This document shows positions 6,160-15,443 of a stretch of DNA of 48,802 nt, piece after piece. Every line of letters starts with the position of its first letter. The stretch's first letter is position 1. The notes beneath the pieces were generated by a model. That model ran no database searches and was not told the DNA's origin. It saw only the letters and a list, made by a program, of their open reading frames with translations. The stretch comes from Actinomycetes bacterium. GTDB lineage: Bacteria > Actinomycetota > Actinomycetes > Prado026. The translations under genes were made by a program, and so were the position numbers. Where the stretch lies: assembly GCA_036510875.1 (NCBI GenBank), contig DATCDE010000110.1, positions 1 to 48,802 on the forward strand, in the 5' to 3' direction.

Positions 6160-8880
6160 TCAGCCGACCGAGGAGTAGGAGACCACGCCGCGCCGCAGGG
6201 CGTCGACGGCAGCGTCGGCGGTGGCCCGCAGGGCCGGGTCCTGTCCGCCGGCTGCCTGCGCGATCTGCCCGAGCAGGTCGATGAGCTGCTTCGTCCAGCG
6301 CACGAAGTCACCCGCGGGCAGGTCCGCCTCCCCCAGCACCGCCTCCAGCCGGGCCCCGGAGGCCCACCGGTGCGCGGGCCACGCGAAGCCGAGGTCCGGC
6401 TCCCGCAGGAACGCGAGCCCGTGGTCCTTCTCGGCCAGGTCCAGGGCGGCCCACAGCCGCACCGTCTCGGCCAGCGCGTCGCGCACCCGCCCGGACGGCA
6501 CCTGCGGCGCCACCGCGTCGTCCCGCTGCCGCGACTCGTAGGCCAGCGCGGAGACCGCGGCGGCCAGCTCGGCCGGCTCCAGCTCGGACCACACCCCGGT
6601 CCGCACGCACTCGGCGGCCAGCAGGTCCAGCTCGGTGTACAGCCGGCCCAGCTGGGCGCCGGCCGGCGTCACCTGGTCGCCGTCCAGGTAGCCGAGCGAC
6701 TCCAGCAGCCCGCAGACCCGGTCGAAGGTGCGCGCGATGGTGTTGGTGCGCGCCTCCACCCGTCGCTCCAGCCCCTCGGTCTCGCGCAGCAGCCGGTAGT
6801 ACCGCTCGGCCCAGCGGGCGTGGTCCTCCCGCTGGTCGCAGCCGTGGCAGGGGTGCCGACGGATGTCGGCGCGCAGCTGGGCTAGGGCCGCGTCGTCGGC
6901 GGCCTCCGAGCGGGACCGGGGTGGCCGCCGACCCCCGTCGTCCGGCACCTTCGCGCGCAGCGTCGAGGCCAGGTCGCGGCGGGACTGCGGCGAGCGGGGG
7001 TTGAACGTCTTCGGGATCCGCAGCCGGGCCAGCGGCTCCACCGCGCTGGTGAAGTCGACCAGCGAGAGCCGGGCCACCTGCCGGTCGGCCGTCAGCACGG
7101 TCGGCCGGGGGCCCTCGGCCCCCGACGTGAGCCCCGGGTCGAGGACGACGGCCAGCCCGGCCCGGCGCCCGGTCGGGACCCGGATCACGTCCCCGATCCG
7201 CAGCGCTTCGAGCGCCCCGGTCGCGGCCGCCCGGCGCTGCGCGGCACCCTGTCGGGACAGCTCGGCTTCGCGGTCCTTCAGCGACCGGCGCAGCCCCGCG
7301 TACTCCTCGAAGTCGCCCAGGTGACAGGTCATCGCCTCGCGGTAGCCGTCCAGGGTTTCCTCGTTGCGGCGCACCTGTCGGGCCAGCCCGACCACGGCCC
7401 GGTCGGCCTGGAACTGGGCGAACGACGACTCCAGGATCTCCCGCGCCACGTGCCGGCCGACCTGCCCCACCAGGTTGACGGCCATGTTGTACGAGGGCCG
7501 GAACGACGAGCGCAGCGGGTAGGTGCGGGTCGAGGCCAGCCCGGCCACCGATCCCGGGTCCAGCCCCTGCTGCCAGAGCACGACCGCATGGCCCTCGACG
7601 TCGATGCCGCGACGTCCGGCCCGTCCGGTCAGCTGGGTGTACTCCCCCGGCGTGACGTCCGCGTGGGTCTCCCCGTTCCACTTGGTCAGCTTCTCGAGCA
7701 CCACCGAGCGGGCCGGCATGTTGATGCCGAGGGCCAGCGTCTCGGTGGCGAAGACGACCTTGACCAGGCCGCGCTGGAAGAGCTCCTCCACGACCTCCTT
7801 GAAGGTCGGCAGCATGCCGGCGTGGTGCGCCGCGATGCCGCGGCCCAGCCCGTCCGCCCACTCGTGGTAGCCGAGGATGCCGAGGTCCTCGTCCGGCAGG
7901 TCGATGCACCGCTCCTCGACGTAGGACCGGATCTCGTCCCGCTCCGAAGGCGTGGTCAGCCGCAGCCCGGAACGCAGGCACTGGGCGACCGCCGCCTCGC
8001 ACCCGGCCCGGCTGAACACGAACACGATCGAGGGCAGCAGTCCCTCGCGGTCCAGCCGCTCCACGACGTCCACCCGGGACGGGGTGTCACGGCTGCGCGG
8101 GCGCTTGCCGCCCCGGCCCGGCCGCCGGTCCCCCATCCGGGTGAACCGCTGCTCGTCCCTGGCGATCCGCACCAGCTCGGGGTTCACCAGCCGCTGCTCG
8201 TCGTCCACGAACAGGTCGTACAGCCGGTTGCCGACCATCACGTGCTGCCACAGCGGCACCGGCCGGTGCTCCTCGACGACCACGCTGGTGTCCCCGCGGA
8301 CGGTGACCAGCCAGTCGCCGAACTCCTCCGCGTTGCTCACGGTCGCGGACAGCGACACCAGGCTGACCGACTCGGGCAGGTGGATGATCACCTCTTCCCA
8401 GACCGCGCCACGGAACCGGTCGGACAGGTAGTGCACCTCGTCCATGACCACGTAGCCCAGCCCCACCAGGGTGTGCGACCCGGCGTAGAGCATGTTGCGC
8501 AGCACCTCGGTCGTCATGACGACGACGTCGGCCTCGCCGTTGATGGTGTTGTCGCCGGTGAGCAGGCCGACCCGGTCGGCACCGTAGCGGCGGACCAGGT
8601 CGGCGTACTTCTGGTTCGACAGCGCCTTGATCGGAGTCGTGTAGAAGCACTTGTGGCCCTCGGCCAGGGCCAGGTGGACGGCGAACTCCCCCACGACCGT
8701 CTTGCCGCTGCCGGTCGGGGCGGCCACCAGGACGCCGCGGCCGTCCTCCAGCGCCCGGCAGGCCTGCACCTGGAACGGGTCGAGCGGGAAGTCGTACTCG
8801 GCGCGGAACCGGGTCAGCTGGGTGACCGACTCCGTCTGCCGGTCCCGCGCAGCCCGGTACCGCTCAGCCGGCGAGGACAT
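6160..8880 (-). CDS. helY: DEVH-box RNA helicase HelY (Ski2/Mtr4-like)
   Basis: A 906-residue superfamily 2 helicase. Motif I is APTGSGKT (residues 54-61), motif II DEVH (147-150) and motif III SATVSN. The second RecA domain carries FVFSRAGCEAAV and the motif VI stretch QLTGRAGRRG. The C-terminal part contains the DSHCT domain found in Ski2/Mtr4-like RNA helicases. Two CxxC-type cysteines occur in RRHPCHGCDQ. It probably unwinds structured RNA in RNA turnover, with ATP. The position next to tatC and the lipid kinase is conserved in actinobacteria. A TAGATT box six bases before the ATG and no ribosome binding site point to a leaderless mRNA. Confidence 0.93.
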   Translation of the reverse strand: MSSPAERYRAARDRQTESVTQLTRFRAEYDFPLDPFQVQACRALEDGRGVLVAAPTGSGKTVVGEFAVHLALAEGHKCFYTTPIKALSNQKYADLVRRYGADRVGLLTGDNTINGEADVVVMTTEVLRNMLYAGSHTLVGLGYVVMDEVHYLSDRFRGAVWEEVIIHLPESVSLVSLSATVSNAEEFGDWLVTVRGDTSVVVEEHRPVPLWQHVMVGNRLYDLFVDDEQRLVNPELVRIARDEQRFTRMGDRRPGRGGKRPRSRDTPSRVDVVERLDREGLLPSIVFVFSRAGCEAAVAQCLRSGLRLTTPSERDEIRSYVEERCIDLPDEDLGILGYHEWADGLGRGIAAHHAGMLPTFKEVVEELFQRGLVKVVFATETLALGINMPARSVVLEKLTKWNGETHADVTPGEYTQLTGRAGRRGIDVEGHAVVLWQQGLDPGSVAGLASTRTYPLRSSFRPSYNMAVNLVGQVGRHVAREILESSFAQFQADRAVVGLARQVRRNEETLDGYREAMTCHLGDFEEYAGLRRSLKDREAELSRQGAAQRRAAATGALEALRIGDVIRVPTGRRAGLAVVLDPGLTSGAEGPRPTVLTADRQVARLSLVDFTSAVEPLARLRIPKTFNPRSPQSRRDLASTLRAKVPDDGGRRPPRSRSEAADDAALAQLRADIRRHPCHGCDQREDHARWAERYYRLLRETEGLERRVEARTNTIARTFDRVCGLLESLGYLDGDQVTPAGAQLGRLYTELDLLAAECVRTGVWSELEPAELAAAVSALAYESRQRDDAVAPQVPSGRVRDALAETVRLWAALDLAEKDHGLAFLREPDLGFAWPAHRWASGARLEAVLGEADLPAGDFVRWTKQLIDLLGQIAQAAGGQDPALRATADAAVDALRRGVVSYSSVG

Positions 8881-8892
8881 ACCACCAATCTA
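8881..8892 (-). promoter_or_regulatory. Probable leaderless promoter of helY
   Basis: TAGATT (minus strand, 8887-8892) lies exactly six bases before the helY ATG. No ribosome binding site is present, and the box lies in the short gap after the upstream kinase gene. Confidence 0.55.
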
Positions 8893-8911
8893 CGTGGTCG
8901 AGGGCGTCCGC

Positions 8912-9787
8912 TCAGGGCACCAGCACGTGCAACGCCCCCGGTACGCACTCGATCGTGACCGGCAGCGGCGTCACGTACTCGCCGTCGGCGTAGGCGACCA
9001 CGCCGGGCGCCTCGAGCCGCACCACCTTGGCCGCGTGCACCGACACCGAGGGATGCTCGACGTGCCGGCCCGAGTACACCTTGGGGAACACCCGCAGGAA
9101 CTCGGGCTTGGACAGCCGGCCGAGCACGGTGACGGACAGCAGGCCGTCGTCCACCTCGGCCCCGGGACAGACCCGCATCCCCCCGCCGTACGAGGTGCCG
9201 TTGCCGACGGCCACGAGCATGGCCTCGCGCTCCAGCAGATCGCCGTCCAGGGTGATCCGAAACGGCAGCGGCCGGAACACCCGCAGCTCGGCCAGGATCG
9301 CCAGGTTGTAGCGCATCGCGCCCTTGGGCCAGGTCATCCGGTTGGCCCGGTCGTTGACCATCGAGTCGAACCCGCTGGACAGCACCCCGGCGTAGTTGGT
9401 GCCGTTCGCCAGCGCGGCGTCGACGACGCGGACCCGGCCGGCGAGGACGGCGTCCACGGCCCCGTCCACGTCGTGCGGCTCGAGGCCGACCAGCCGGGCG
9501 AAGTCGTTCCCGCTGCCGGCCGGCACGATGCCGAGCGGTATGCCGGAGCCGACCAGGGCCTGCACCACCTGGTGCACGGTGCCGTCGCCGCCGACCGCCA
9601 CGAGGGCGTCGTAGCCGTCCTGCGCGGCCTGCCCGGCCAGCGCGACGGTCTCCGCTCCGTCGGCACCGACGAAGACCCGCACGTCGAGCCCCGCGGCGCG
9701 CAGCCGCGCGGCGGCCCGGGCGCCGGCGCGACCGCCCCGGCCCTTGCCCGAGGCCGGGTTCACCAGGACGGCGATGCGGCGGCTCAC
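8912..9787 (-). CDS. Diacylglycerol kinase-family lipid kinase
   Basis: The 291-residue protein matches the DagK/YegS catalytic fold. The nucleotide-binding loop is VAVGGDGTVHQV, followed by GIVPAGSGNDFAR and, near the middle, the conserved acidic and glycine-rich block VAVGNGTSYGGGMRV. The N-terminus IAVLVNPASGKGRG is also typical. These enzymes phosphorylate diacylglycerol or related lipids at the inner membrane face; a sphingosine-kinase-like substrate cannot be excluded. The gene is upstream of helY in the same direction and downstream of tatC. The GTG start has TAGCGT seven bases before it, suggesting its own leaderless promoter. Confidence 0.9.
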   Translation of the reverse strand: MSRRIAVLVNPASGKGRGGRAGARAAARLRAAGLDVRVFVGADGAETVALAGQAAQDGYDALVAVGGDGTVHQVVQALVGSGIPLGIVPAGSGNDFARLVGLEPHDVDGAVDAVLAGRVRVVDAALANGTNYAGVLSSGFDSMVNDRANRMTWPKGAMRYNLAILAELRVFRPLPFRITLDGDLLEREAMLVAVGNGTSYGGGMRVCPGAEVDDGLLSVTVLGRLSKPEFLRVFPKVYSGRHVEHPSVSVHAAKVVRLEAPGVVAYADGEYVTPLPVTIECVPGALHVLVP

Positions 9788-9800
9788 GGGCGGGACGCTA
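9788..9800 (-). promoter_or_regulatory. Probable leaderless promoter of the lipid kinase gene
   Basis: TAGCGT (minus strand, 9795-9800) ends seven bases before the GTG start. The box lies in the 37-bp gap after the tatC stop. Confidence 0.45.
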
Positions 9801-9824
9801 GCGCCCCGCGGGCAGTTGGCGGGA

Positions 9825-10724
9825 TCAGTCCGAGAACTCGCGCGTGTCGGACGGCAGGTCGTCGACTGGGTCCGGGGTCAGGTCGAGCGGGGATATCTCG
9901 TCGTCGCCGAGCGCCGCGAGCGCGCTGGCCTCGCTGCGGGCCCGCCGCCGGTCGTTGACCCAGCAGATCACGAAGGCGATCAGCATGAGGGCCGCGATCG
10001 GGGTGGCGAACAGCAGCATGTTGAACGGGTCGCCGGTCGGGGTCGCGATGGCGGCGAACACCAGGATGATGATGAGCACCCAGCGCCACCACGAGGCGAA
10101 CCGGCGCGCGGACAGGATCCCGACCAGGTTGAGCACCACCACGACCACGGGCGCCACGCAGCCGATGCCGAAGACGACCATCAGCTGGAGCAGGAAGCCC
10201 ATGTAGTGGTCGACGCTGATGATGTTGGTGACGCCGTGCGGGGTGAACCCCAGCAGCGCGCCCAGCACGTTCGGGAGCACGAAGTAGGCCGTCGCGGCGC
10301 CGGCCAGGAACAGCGGCAGCGCGAACGCCACGAAGGTGAGCGCCCAGCGCCGTTCGTGCCGGTGCAGCCCGGGGGTGACGAACCGGAACACCTGGTAGAG
10401 CCAGATCGGCGAGGCGAGCACCATGCCCACGGACAGCGCGACCTGCAGCTGGATGTTGAACGCGTCGGCCACCCCGGTCAACGCGAGCGTGGTCGGGGAC
10501 CCGCTCTCGGTGAGCTTGCGCGCGGCCTCCTCGAACGGGCGGTCCAGCCAGGTGAAGATCTGGTCGTAGAAGAACCAGCCCACGACCGAGCCGGCGAGGA
10601 TGGCCAGGATCGAGCGGAACAGCCGGGTGCGGAACTCACGCAGGTGCTCGACGAGGGTCATCCGACCGTCGGTGGGGTGCCTCGGCTCGCGTGCGGCGCG
10701 ACGCCAACGGCTCGCGTCGGCCAT
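9825..10724 (-). CDS. tatC: Twin-arginine translocase subunit TatC
   Basis: TatC recognises twin-arginine signal peptides and forms the receptor core of the Tat translocase in the cytoplasmic membrane. The 299-residue protein has six hydrophobic segments and the conserved N-terminal MTLVEHLREFRTRL with its essential glutamate. It also has the periplasmic loop FRFVTPGLHRHERRW, close to the TatC signature. The charged C-terminal tail (DDEISPLDLTPDPVDD) is longer than in E. coli. The start is uncertain: the annotated ATG gives a 21-residue basic leader, while the internal Met22 would give the canonical TatC N-terminus. It is co-directional with tatA, 23 bases downstream. Confidence 0.95.
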   Translation of the reverse strand: MADASRWRRAAREPRHPTDGRMTLVEHLREFRTRLFRSILAILAGSVVGWFFYDQIFTWLDRPFEEAARKLTESGSPTTLALTGVADAFNIQLQVALSVGMVLASPIWLYQVFRFVTPGLHRHERRWALTFVAFALPLFLAGAATAYFVLPNVLGALLGFTPHGVTNIISVDHYMGFLLQLMVVFGIGCVAPVVVVVLNLVGILSARRFASWWRWVLIIILVFAAIATPTGDPFNMLLFATPIAALMLIAFVICWVNDRRRARSEASALAALGDDEISPLDLTPDPVDDLPSDTREFSD

Positions 10725-10747
10725 ACCAGCAGGTCTCCGACGCCGGT

Positions 10748-11134
10748 TCAGCTACCGGCGGGGCGGTCCTGCGGCTGCTGCGAAACGGCCTCGGCCGCCG
10801 GCGCCGGGGCCTGCACGGGGGCTGGCTGCGCGATTGGCTGGGCCACCGGCTGGGCCACCGGCTGGGCCACCGGCTGGGCCACCGGCTGGGCGACCGGCAC
10901 CTGCTGGGGCACCGCGTCGACCACCTGCTGGGGGGCAGCGACGATCTGCTGCGGCTGCGCCGGGGGCACCGACTGCCCCTCGTTGTCGCTCATCAGGCCC
11001 TGGGTCTCGGCCTTGAAGATGCGCAGCGAGCGGCCAAGCCCACGGGCTGCGTCCGGCAGCTTGCGGGAACCGAAGAGCAACAGGACGGCGAGGATGAGCA
11101 GCAGCCCCGCCGGGCTGTCAAACAGTCGACCCAT
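10748..11134 (-). CDS. tatA: Twin-arginine translocase subunit TatA
   Basis: TatA polymerises to form the protein-conducting element of the Tat system. The 128-residue protein has the short N-terminal membrane helix ([19 protein letters not shown]), the conserved hinge [14 protein letters not shown] and an amphipathic helix. I chose the ATG at 11134 because AGAGG precedes it and it gives the standard MG-start; a longer frame upstream adds 12 unlikely residues. The C-terminal half is a Pro/Gln/Ala/Val-rich tail with PVAQ repeated in tandem. TatA tails are variable and dispensable in known systems, so the repeat need not harm function. Confidence 0.93.
   Translation of the reverse strand: MGRLFDSPAGLLLILAVLLLFGSRKLPDAARGLGRSLRIFKAETQGLMSDNEGQSVPPAQPQQIVAAPQQVVDAVPQQVPVAQPVAQPVAQPVAQPVAQPIAQPAPVQAPAPAAEAVSQQPQDRPAGS
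10836..10895. repeat. Tandem 12-bp repeat inside tatA
   Basis: Five consecutive copies of the 12-mer GGCTGGGCCACC are seen, the last with one change (GGCTGGGCGACC). On the coding strand each unit encodes PVAQ. Exact repeats of this sort expand and contract by slippage without breaking the frame. Confidence 0.9.
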
Positions 11135-11227
11135 CGGGTTGGCCTCTCTGTGGGACGTTCTGAGCATCATACGCGGCGATTTGTCCCAATGGGTCAGCCG
11201 AACGCATGGCGGCGTCCCGTCGACTGG

Positions 11228-11560
11228 TCAGCCGCGGCGGACCCCGTTCAAGTCAGCGGTGACCTGGTCGTGCTCGTCCAGCCACAGCGCGAAGTCGAGC
11301 AGGTCGTCGTAGGACAGCTGGGGCCCGTCGTGCCGCTCGAGCGCCTCGGCCGGGATGTGCCACTGCTGGGCGCGGACGCCCCCGGACATCAGCAGCGCCA
11401 CGACCTCCTCGTCGGCCGGCTTCTTGACCTCACCGTGGCAGCGCGGGCAGTCGAAGGCGTACGTGGACCACTCCGGCATCGAACAGACGGTCAGTCGCAG
11501 CTCGGCCGGCTTCAGCTCGACGTCCCCGCAGGTTGAGCAGGTCGCCCTGATGGTGGTCAT
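11228..11560 (-). CDS. Conserved small zinc-ribbon-like protein, function unknown
   Basis: The 110-residue protein begins MTTIRATCSTCGDVELKP and has a second cysteine pair in FDCPRCHGEVKK, making a CxxC...CxxC zinc-ribbon of about 40 residues. A helical acidic C-terminal half follows (LSYDDLLDFALWLDEHDQV). I use the ATG at 11560, preceded by AAAGGA, not the in-frame ATG 69 bases upstream, because the extra residues are non-conserved in character. It lies between pafC and tatA in the same direction. I recognise it only as a conserved-looking actinobacterial hypothetical. A zinc-dependent DNA- or protein-binding role is a guess. Confidence 0.75.
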   Translation of the reverse strand: MTTIRATCSTCGDVELKPAELRLTVCSMPEWSTYAFDCPRCHGEVKKPADEEVVALLMSGGVRAQQWHIPAEALERHDGPQLSYDDLLDFALWLDEHDQVTADLNGVRRG

Positions 11561-11656
11561 CGTGTGGTCCTTTCGCCCCCTCGAGGTCCCCCCGAGGTCT
11601 GTCGTTGTGGGCATCGGCACCCTGACCACGCACCTTGAACCGGCCGAACGGCCATG

Positions 11657-12622
11657 TCAGCGCGACACACCGTACACCGCCAGCGCCGCTGCGGCGTCCG
11701 CAGCGACCTCGGCCGCGAGCTCGGCGGGCTGGACGACGGTCGCCGCCCCGCCCAGCCGCAGCACCAGCCGCCGCACCAGCCGGGGGTCGGCGGTGCGCAG
11801 GACCACCTGCGCGGCGCCGTCGGGCCGCTCCTGCACCGACTCGCACGGGTAGTACTCGCTGACCCAGCGGGCCCGCGGCGCGAGCTCGAGGGTGACCACG
11901 ACGTCGTCCGGCGACGGGTGGAAGGTGCCCGAGTCGGCCGGCAGGGCGGCCTCGGGGGGCGGCGTGGACGGCGTGTCGAGGACCTCGGCGGCCAGCACTC
12001 GGTCCAGTCGGAAGGTCCGGACCGCCTCGCTGGAGTGGCACCAGCCCTCCAGGTAGCCCACGCCGTCCACGGTCACGGCCCGCATCGGGTCGACGTCCCG
12101 CTCGGTCACCTCGTCGCGAGCCGGTACCCAGTACTGCAGCCGCAGCCGGCGGCGCTCCGACAGAGCCCTGGCGACGACCCCGGCGACCACCTCTCCCGCG
12201 AAGCCGGCACCGGCCGCCGGCGGCTCGGCCGGCCCGCTCGGCAGCCGCAGGTCCCCGGCCAGGTCCTCGAGCTTGGCGAGCACGCTGTCGACGGCGTCCC
12301 GGTCGGTCAGCCCCGGCGTGGCCGCGAGGGTCCGCAGGCCCACCACCAGGGCGACGATCTCGTCCGGCCGCAGCCGCAGCGGGCGTCCGATCACCTGCGG
12401 GTCGAGCACCGTGATCCGGTCGGAGTCCAGGTAGTCGATGTCGATGAAGACCTCGGGCTGGCCGGGCAGCTCGCAGGTGAAGGCCAGCTGCAGGTCCTTG
12501 TCCAGCTGGTCCACCGTGATCCCGAACGCGGCCGCGGCCTCGGCCTTGGTGACCCCGGGCCGGGCCTGCAGCCAGGGGACCAGCGCCAGCAGCCGGGCCA
12601 GCTGGGCCGCCGCGGCCGCCAT
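11657..12622 (-). CDS. pafC: PafC, WYL-domain transcription regulator
   Basis: PafC acts with PafB as a heterodimeric activator of the DNA damage response in mycobacteria. The 321-residue protein has an N-terminal winged-helix region (ARPGVTKAEAAAAFGITVDQL), a middle WYL domain (LRLQYWVPARDEVTERDVDP, VGYLEGWCH) and a C-terminal extension. The start ATG overlaps the pafB stop by one base (TGATG), so the pair is translationally coupled. A longer open frame continues upstream through pafB but is a shadow. Proteasome-linked genes commonly include this pair, although its regulatory job concerns DNA repair and not degradation itself. Confidence 0.92.
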   Translation of the reverse strand: MAAAAAQLARLLALVPWLQARPGVTKAEAAAAFGITVDQLDKDLQLAFTCELPGQPEVFIDIDYLDSDRITVLDPQVIGRPLRLRPDEIVALVVGLRTLAATPGLTDRDAVDSVLAKLEDLAGDLRLPSGPAEPPAAGAGFAGEVVAGVVARALSERRRLRLQYWVPARDEVTERDVDPMRAVTVDGVGYLEGWCHSSEAVRTFRLDRVLAAEVLDTPSTPPPEAALPADSGTFHPSPDDVVVTLELAPRARWVSEYYPCESVQERPDGAAQVVLRTADPRLVRRLVLRLGGAATVVQPAELAAEVAADAAAALAVYGVSR

Positions 12623-13593
12623 CAGGCCGCCCCGCCGGCCACGGCCCGCAGCCGCTCGATGACGGCGTCGCGCAGCTCGATCGGTTCCTCGACCACCACC
12701 GCGGAGCCGTACGAGGCGATGTCCTCGGCCAGCCGCTCGAGGTCGGTGAACCCGATCTGCAGCCGGTCGTACCCGGTTGCCGGGTCGGCGTCCGAGGCGG
12801 CCGACTCGGCCTGGCGGCGCAGCCCGTAGCCGGCGTCCGGGCGGACCAGCACCCGCGCCCGACCGCTGACCAGGACCGGGTCGGTGGCGGTGACCCGCTC
12901 GCGAGGGTCCACGTCCGCAGGCACCGGGTACGCGCCGTCCGGGCCGTCGCTCCCGACCGCCCCCACGATCCGCGACAGCCGGAACACCCGCTCGTCCTGC
13001 CGGTCCCGGTCGAACCCGACGACGTACCAGCGGCCCTGCTGCGACACCACGCCCCAGGGCTCGAGGTGCCGTTCGGCGGTCTCGGCGCTGCCGGGGTTCC
13101 GGTAGCCGAACCGGACCGGACGGCGGGCCGCCACGGCCGCGGTGAGGGGGCCGAAGGCGGCCTCTCCCCCGGACATCCGGGGCTGCACCGCTGGCAGGGC
13201 GTCCGGGTCCACGTCGACGCCGTCCGCCTCGAGTTTGCGCAGCGCTCGGGCCGCGGCCTCTGCCTGGCCCTCCTCCCGCCAGACCCGGGCGGCCACCGCC
13301 ACAGCGGTCATCTCCGGTGCGGTCAGGTGCAGCTCGGGCAGCGCGTACGCGGCCGGCTCGATCCGGTAGCCCGGCTCGTCGTAGCCGGGACCGAGCTCGG
13401 CGGTCTCGAGCGGCACCCCCATCTCGCGCAGCTCGTTCTTGTCCCGCTCGAACATCCGTTCGAACGCCTCGACGGTCGGGCACGCCGCGTAGTCGGGGAT
13501 CGCCGCGCGCAGCCGGTCCTTGACCACCGGGCGCTGCGCGCTGGCCAAGCACAGCACCAGCTGCAGCAGCCGTTCGGTCTTGGACTCGGACAT
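12622..13593 (-). CDS. pafB: PafB, WYL-domain transcription regulator
   Basis: The 323-residue partner of PafC. The N-terminal helix-turn-helix begins KTERLLQLVLCLASAQRPVV, and the WYL domain carries RFGYRNPGSAETAERHLEPW and GRWYVVGFDRDR, where ligand-contacting Trp-Tyr residues are expected. Its end FTDLERLAEDIASYG is a typical WYL C-terminal extension. Its stop overlaps the pafC start. Upstream is an FKBP gene with a 25-base gap, so it belongs to the same minus-strand run. PafB/PafC recognise a specific promoter element; no convincing copy was found in this window. Confidence 0.92.
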   Translation of the reverse strand: MSESKTERLLQLVLCLASAQRPVVKDRLRAAIPDYAACPTVEAFERMFERDKNELREMGVPLETAELGPGYDEPGYRIEPAAYALPELHLTAPEMTAVAVAARVWREEGQAEAAARALRKLEADGVDVDPDALPAVQPRMSGGEAAFGPLTAAVAARRPVRFGYRNPGSAETAERHLEPWGVVSQQGRWYVVGFDRDRQDERVFRLSRIVGAVGSDGPDGAYPVPADVDPRERVTATDPVLVSGRARVLVRPDAGYGLRRQAESAASDADPATGYDRLQIGFTDLERLAEDIASYGSAVVVEEPIELRDAVIERLRAVAGGAA

Positions 13594-13618
13594 CGTGGAC
13601 TCGGCTGACTGCGGGGTG

Positions 13619-13981
13619 CTATCGCACGCCGAGCAGGTCGATCACGAACACCAGCGTCCGGCCGGACAGCCGGTGCCCGCCGCTGGCCGTGCCGTACGCC
13701 TGCTCCGGGGGGATCACCAGCTGACGGCGACCGCCGACCTTCATGCCTGGGATGCCGTCCTGCCAGCCCTTGATCAGCCCGCGCAGCGGGAACTCGATCG
13801 GCTCGCCCCGGTTCCACGACGAGTCGAACTCCTCGCCCGTGTCGAACTCGACGCCGACGTAGTGGACCAGCACGGTCGCCCCGGCCACGGCCTCGGCGCC
13901 ATCCCCGACGGTCACGTCGGTGATCTGCAGCGTCGTCGGCGGCTCGCCCCCTGGGAAGTCGACCTCGGGCTTCTCGCTCAC
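13619..13981 (-). CDS. FKBP-type peptidyl-prolyl cis-trans isomerase
   Basis: The 120-residue protein is a single FKBP domain without signal peptide, so cytoplasmic. Active-site residues are in place: VLVHYVGVEFDTGEEFDSSW, then EFPLRGLIKGWQDGIPGM and the C-terminal strand LVFVIDLLGV. It speeds cis-trans isomerisation of peptidyl-proline bonds. The GTG start has AGAGGA eight bases upstream. Its place between pafA and pafB is known from some other actinobacteria. A role in folding proteasome clients is possible but not shown. Confidence 0.92.
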   Translation of the reverse strand: MSEKPEVDFPGGEPPTTLQITDVTVGDGAEAVAGATVLVHYVGVEFDTGEEFDSSWNRGEPIEFPLRGLIKGWQDGIPGMKVGGRRQLVIPPEQAYGTASGGHRLSGRTLVFVIDLLGVR

Positions 13982-14081
13982 GCGTCCGGTCCTCTCGCTT
14001 TGGTGGGCTCACTACGGTGCGGCGAGCTGGTCGGCCCACCCTAAGGCAAGCGGCGGGCCGCCTCGTGGCGGCGCCGCCGGG

Positions 14082-15443
14082 TCACATCGACGCGATCAGC
14101 TTCTCCACCCGCTCGTCGACGGACCGGAACGGGTCCTTGCACAGCACGGTGCGCTGCGCCTGGTCGTTCAGCTTCAGGTGCACCCAGTCCACGGTGAAGT
14201 CGCGGCGCCGCTCCTGCGCCCGGCGGATGAACTCCCCGCGCAGCCGGGCCCGGGTGGTCTGCGGCGGGATGCTCTTGGCTTCGAACACGTCGAGGTCCCG
14301 GACCACCCGCTCCACCAGGCCGCGGCGCTCGAGCAGGTAGTACAGCCCCCGTCGGCGGCTGATGTCGTGGTAGGCGAGGTCCAGCTGCGCCACCCGGGGG
14401 TGCGCCAGCGAGATGTCGTGCTTGTCCTGGTAGCGCTCGATCAGCCGGCGCTTGATCACCCAGTCGATCTCGCGCTCCACGAGCGCCAGGTTGTCGCTCT
14501 CGACCGCCTCGAGGGTGCGGCCCCACAGGTCCAGCACCCGCTTCGCCACGACGTCCTCGGTGCCGCGACGCTCGACGAAGTCCCTGGCCTTGGTGAAGTA
14601 CTCGGTCTGGATGTCCAGGGCGCTGACCTCGCGGCCGTTGGCCAGCCGCACCGTGCGGCGCCCGGTCATGTCGTGGCTGATCTCCCGGATCGCCCGGATC
14701 GGGTTCTCCAGGCTGAGGTCGCGGAGCACGACGCCGGCCTCGATCATGCGCAGCACCAGGTCGGCGGAGCCCACCTTGAGCAGGGTGGTCGGCTCGGCCA
14801 TGTTCGAGTCGCCCACGATGACGTGCAGCCGGCGGTACTTCTCGGCGTCCGCGTGCGGCTCGTCCCGGGTGTTGATGATCGGGCGGCTGCGGGTGGTGGC
14901 GCTGGAGACGCCCTCCCAGATGTGCTCGGCCCGCTGGGACAGGCAGTACACGGCGCCGCGCGGGGTCTGCAGCACCTTCCCGGCCCCGGCGATGAGCTGC
15001 CGGCTGACCAGGAACGGGATGAGGACGTCGGACAGCCGGCCGAAGTCGCCGCCGCGTCCGACCAGGTAGTTCTCGTGGCAGCCGTAGGAGTTGCCGGCCG
15101 AGTCGGTGTTGTTCTTGAACAGGTAGACGTCCCCGGGGATGCCCTCCTCGTGCAGCCGCCGCTCGGCGTCCACGAGCAGCCCCTCGAGGATCCGCTCCCC
15201 CGCCTTGTCGTGCGCGACCAGCTCGGTCAGGTCGTCGCACTCCGGGCTCGCGTACTCCGGGTGGCTGCCGACGTCCAGGTACAGCCGGGCGCCGTTGCGC
15301 AGGAACACGTTGCTGCTGCGGCCCCACGAGACCACCCGGCGGAACAGGTACCGGGCGACCTCGTCCGGGGAGAGCCGACGCTGCCCGCGGAAGGTGCAGG
15401 TGACGCCGTACTCGGTCTCGATGCCGAAGATGCGGCGGTCCAT
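14082..15443 (-). CDS. pafA: Pup--protein ligase PafA
   Basis: PafA joins the C-terminal glutamate of Pup to substrate lysines, using ATP through a gamma-glutamyl phosphate. The 453-residue length is normal. The glutamine-synthetase-like core starts [15 protein letters not shown] with the metal-binding glutamate/aspartate-type residues. It continues with [18 protein letters not shown] and the nucleotide/substrate motif [19 protein letters not shown], shared with Dop. Unlike Dop it lacks the long insertion after the first strand. A small helical domain occupies the C-terminal about 70 residues. It is 22 bases downstream of prcA but has its own TAGGCT box. Confidence 0.96.
   Translation of the reverse strand: MDRRIFGIETEYGVTCTFRGQRRLSPDEVARYLFRRVVSWGRSSNVFLRNGARLYLDVGSHPEYASPECDDLTELVAHDKAGERILEGLLVDAERRLHEEGIPGDVYLFKNNTDSAGNSYGCHENYLVGRGGDFGRLSDVLIPFLVSRQLIAGAGKVLQTPRGAVYCLSQRAEHIWEGVSSATTRSRPIINTRDEPHADAEKYRRLHVIVGDSNMAEPTTLLKVGSADLVLRMIEAGVVLRDLSLENPIRAIREISHDMTGRRTVRLANGREVSALDIQTEYFTKARDFVERRGTEDVVAKRVLDLWGRTLEAVESDNLALVEREIDWVIKRRLIERYQDKHDISLAHPRVAQLDLAYHDISRRRGLYYLLERRGLVERVVRDLDVFEAKSIPPQTTRARLRGEFIRRAQERRRDFTVDWVHLKLNDQAQRTVLCKDPFRSVDERVEKLIASM

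Noticed and set aside
10836-10895. Repeat array as a CRISPR
   Set aside because: Units are 12 bp, contiguous without spacers, and encode PVAQ in frame within tatA.
11657-13552. PafC frame extended upstream by about 310 codons through pafB
   Set aside because: The extension overlaps pafB in another frame and is Arg/Gly-rich nonsense; the coupled TGATG start is clearly used.
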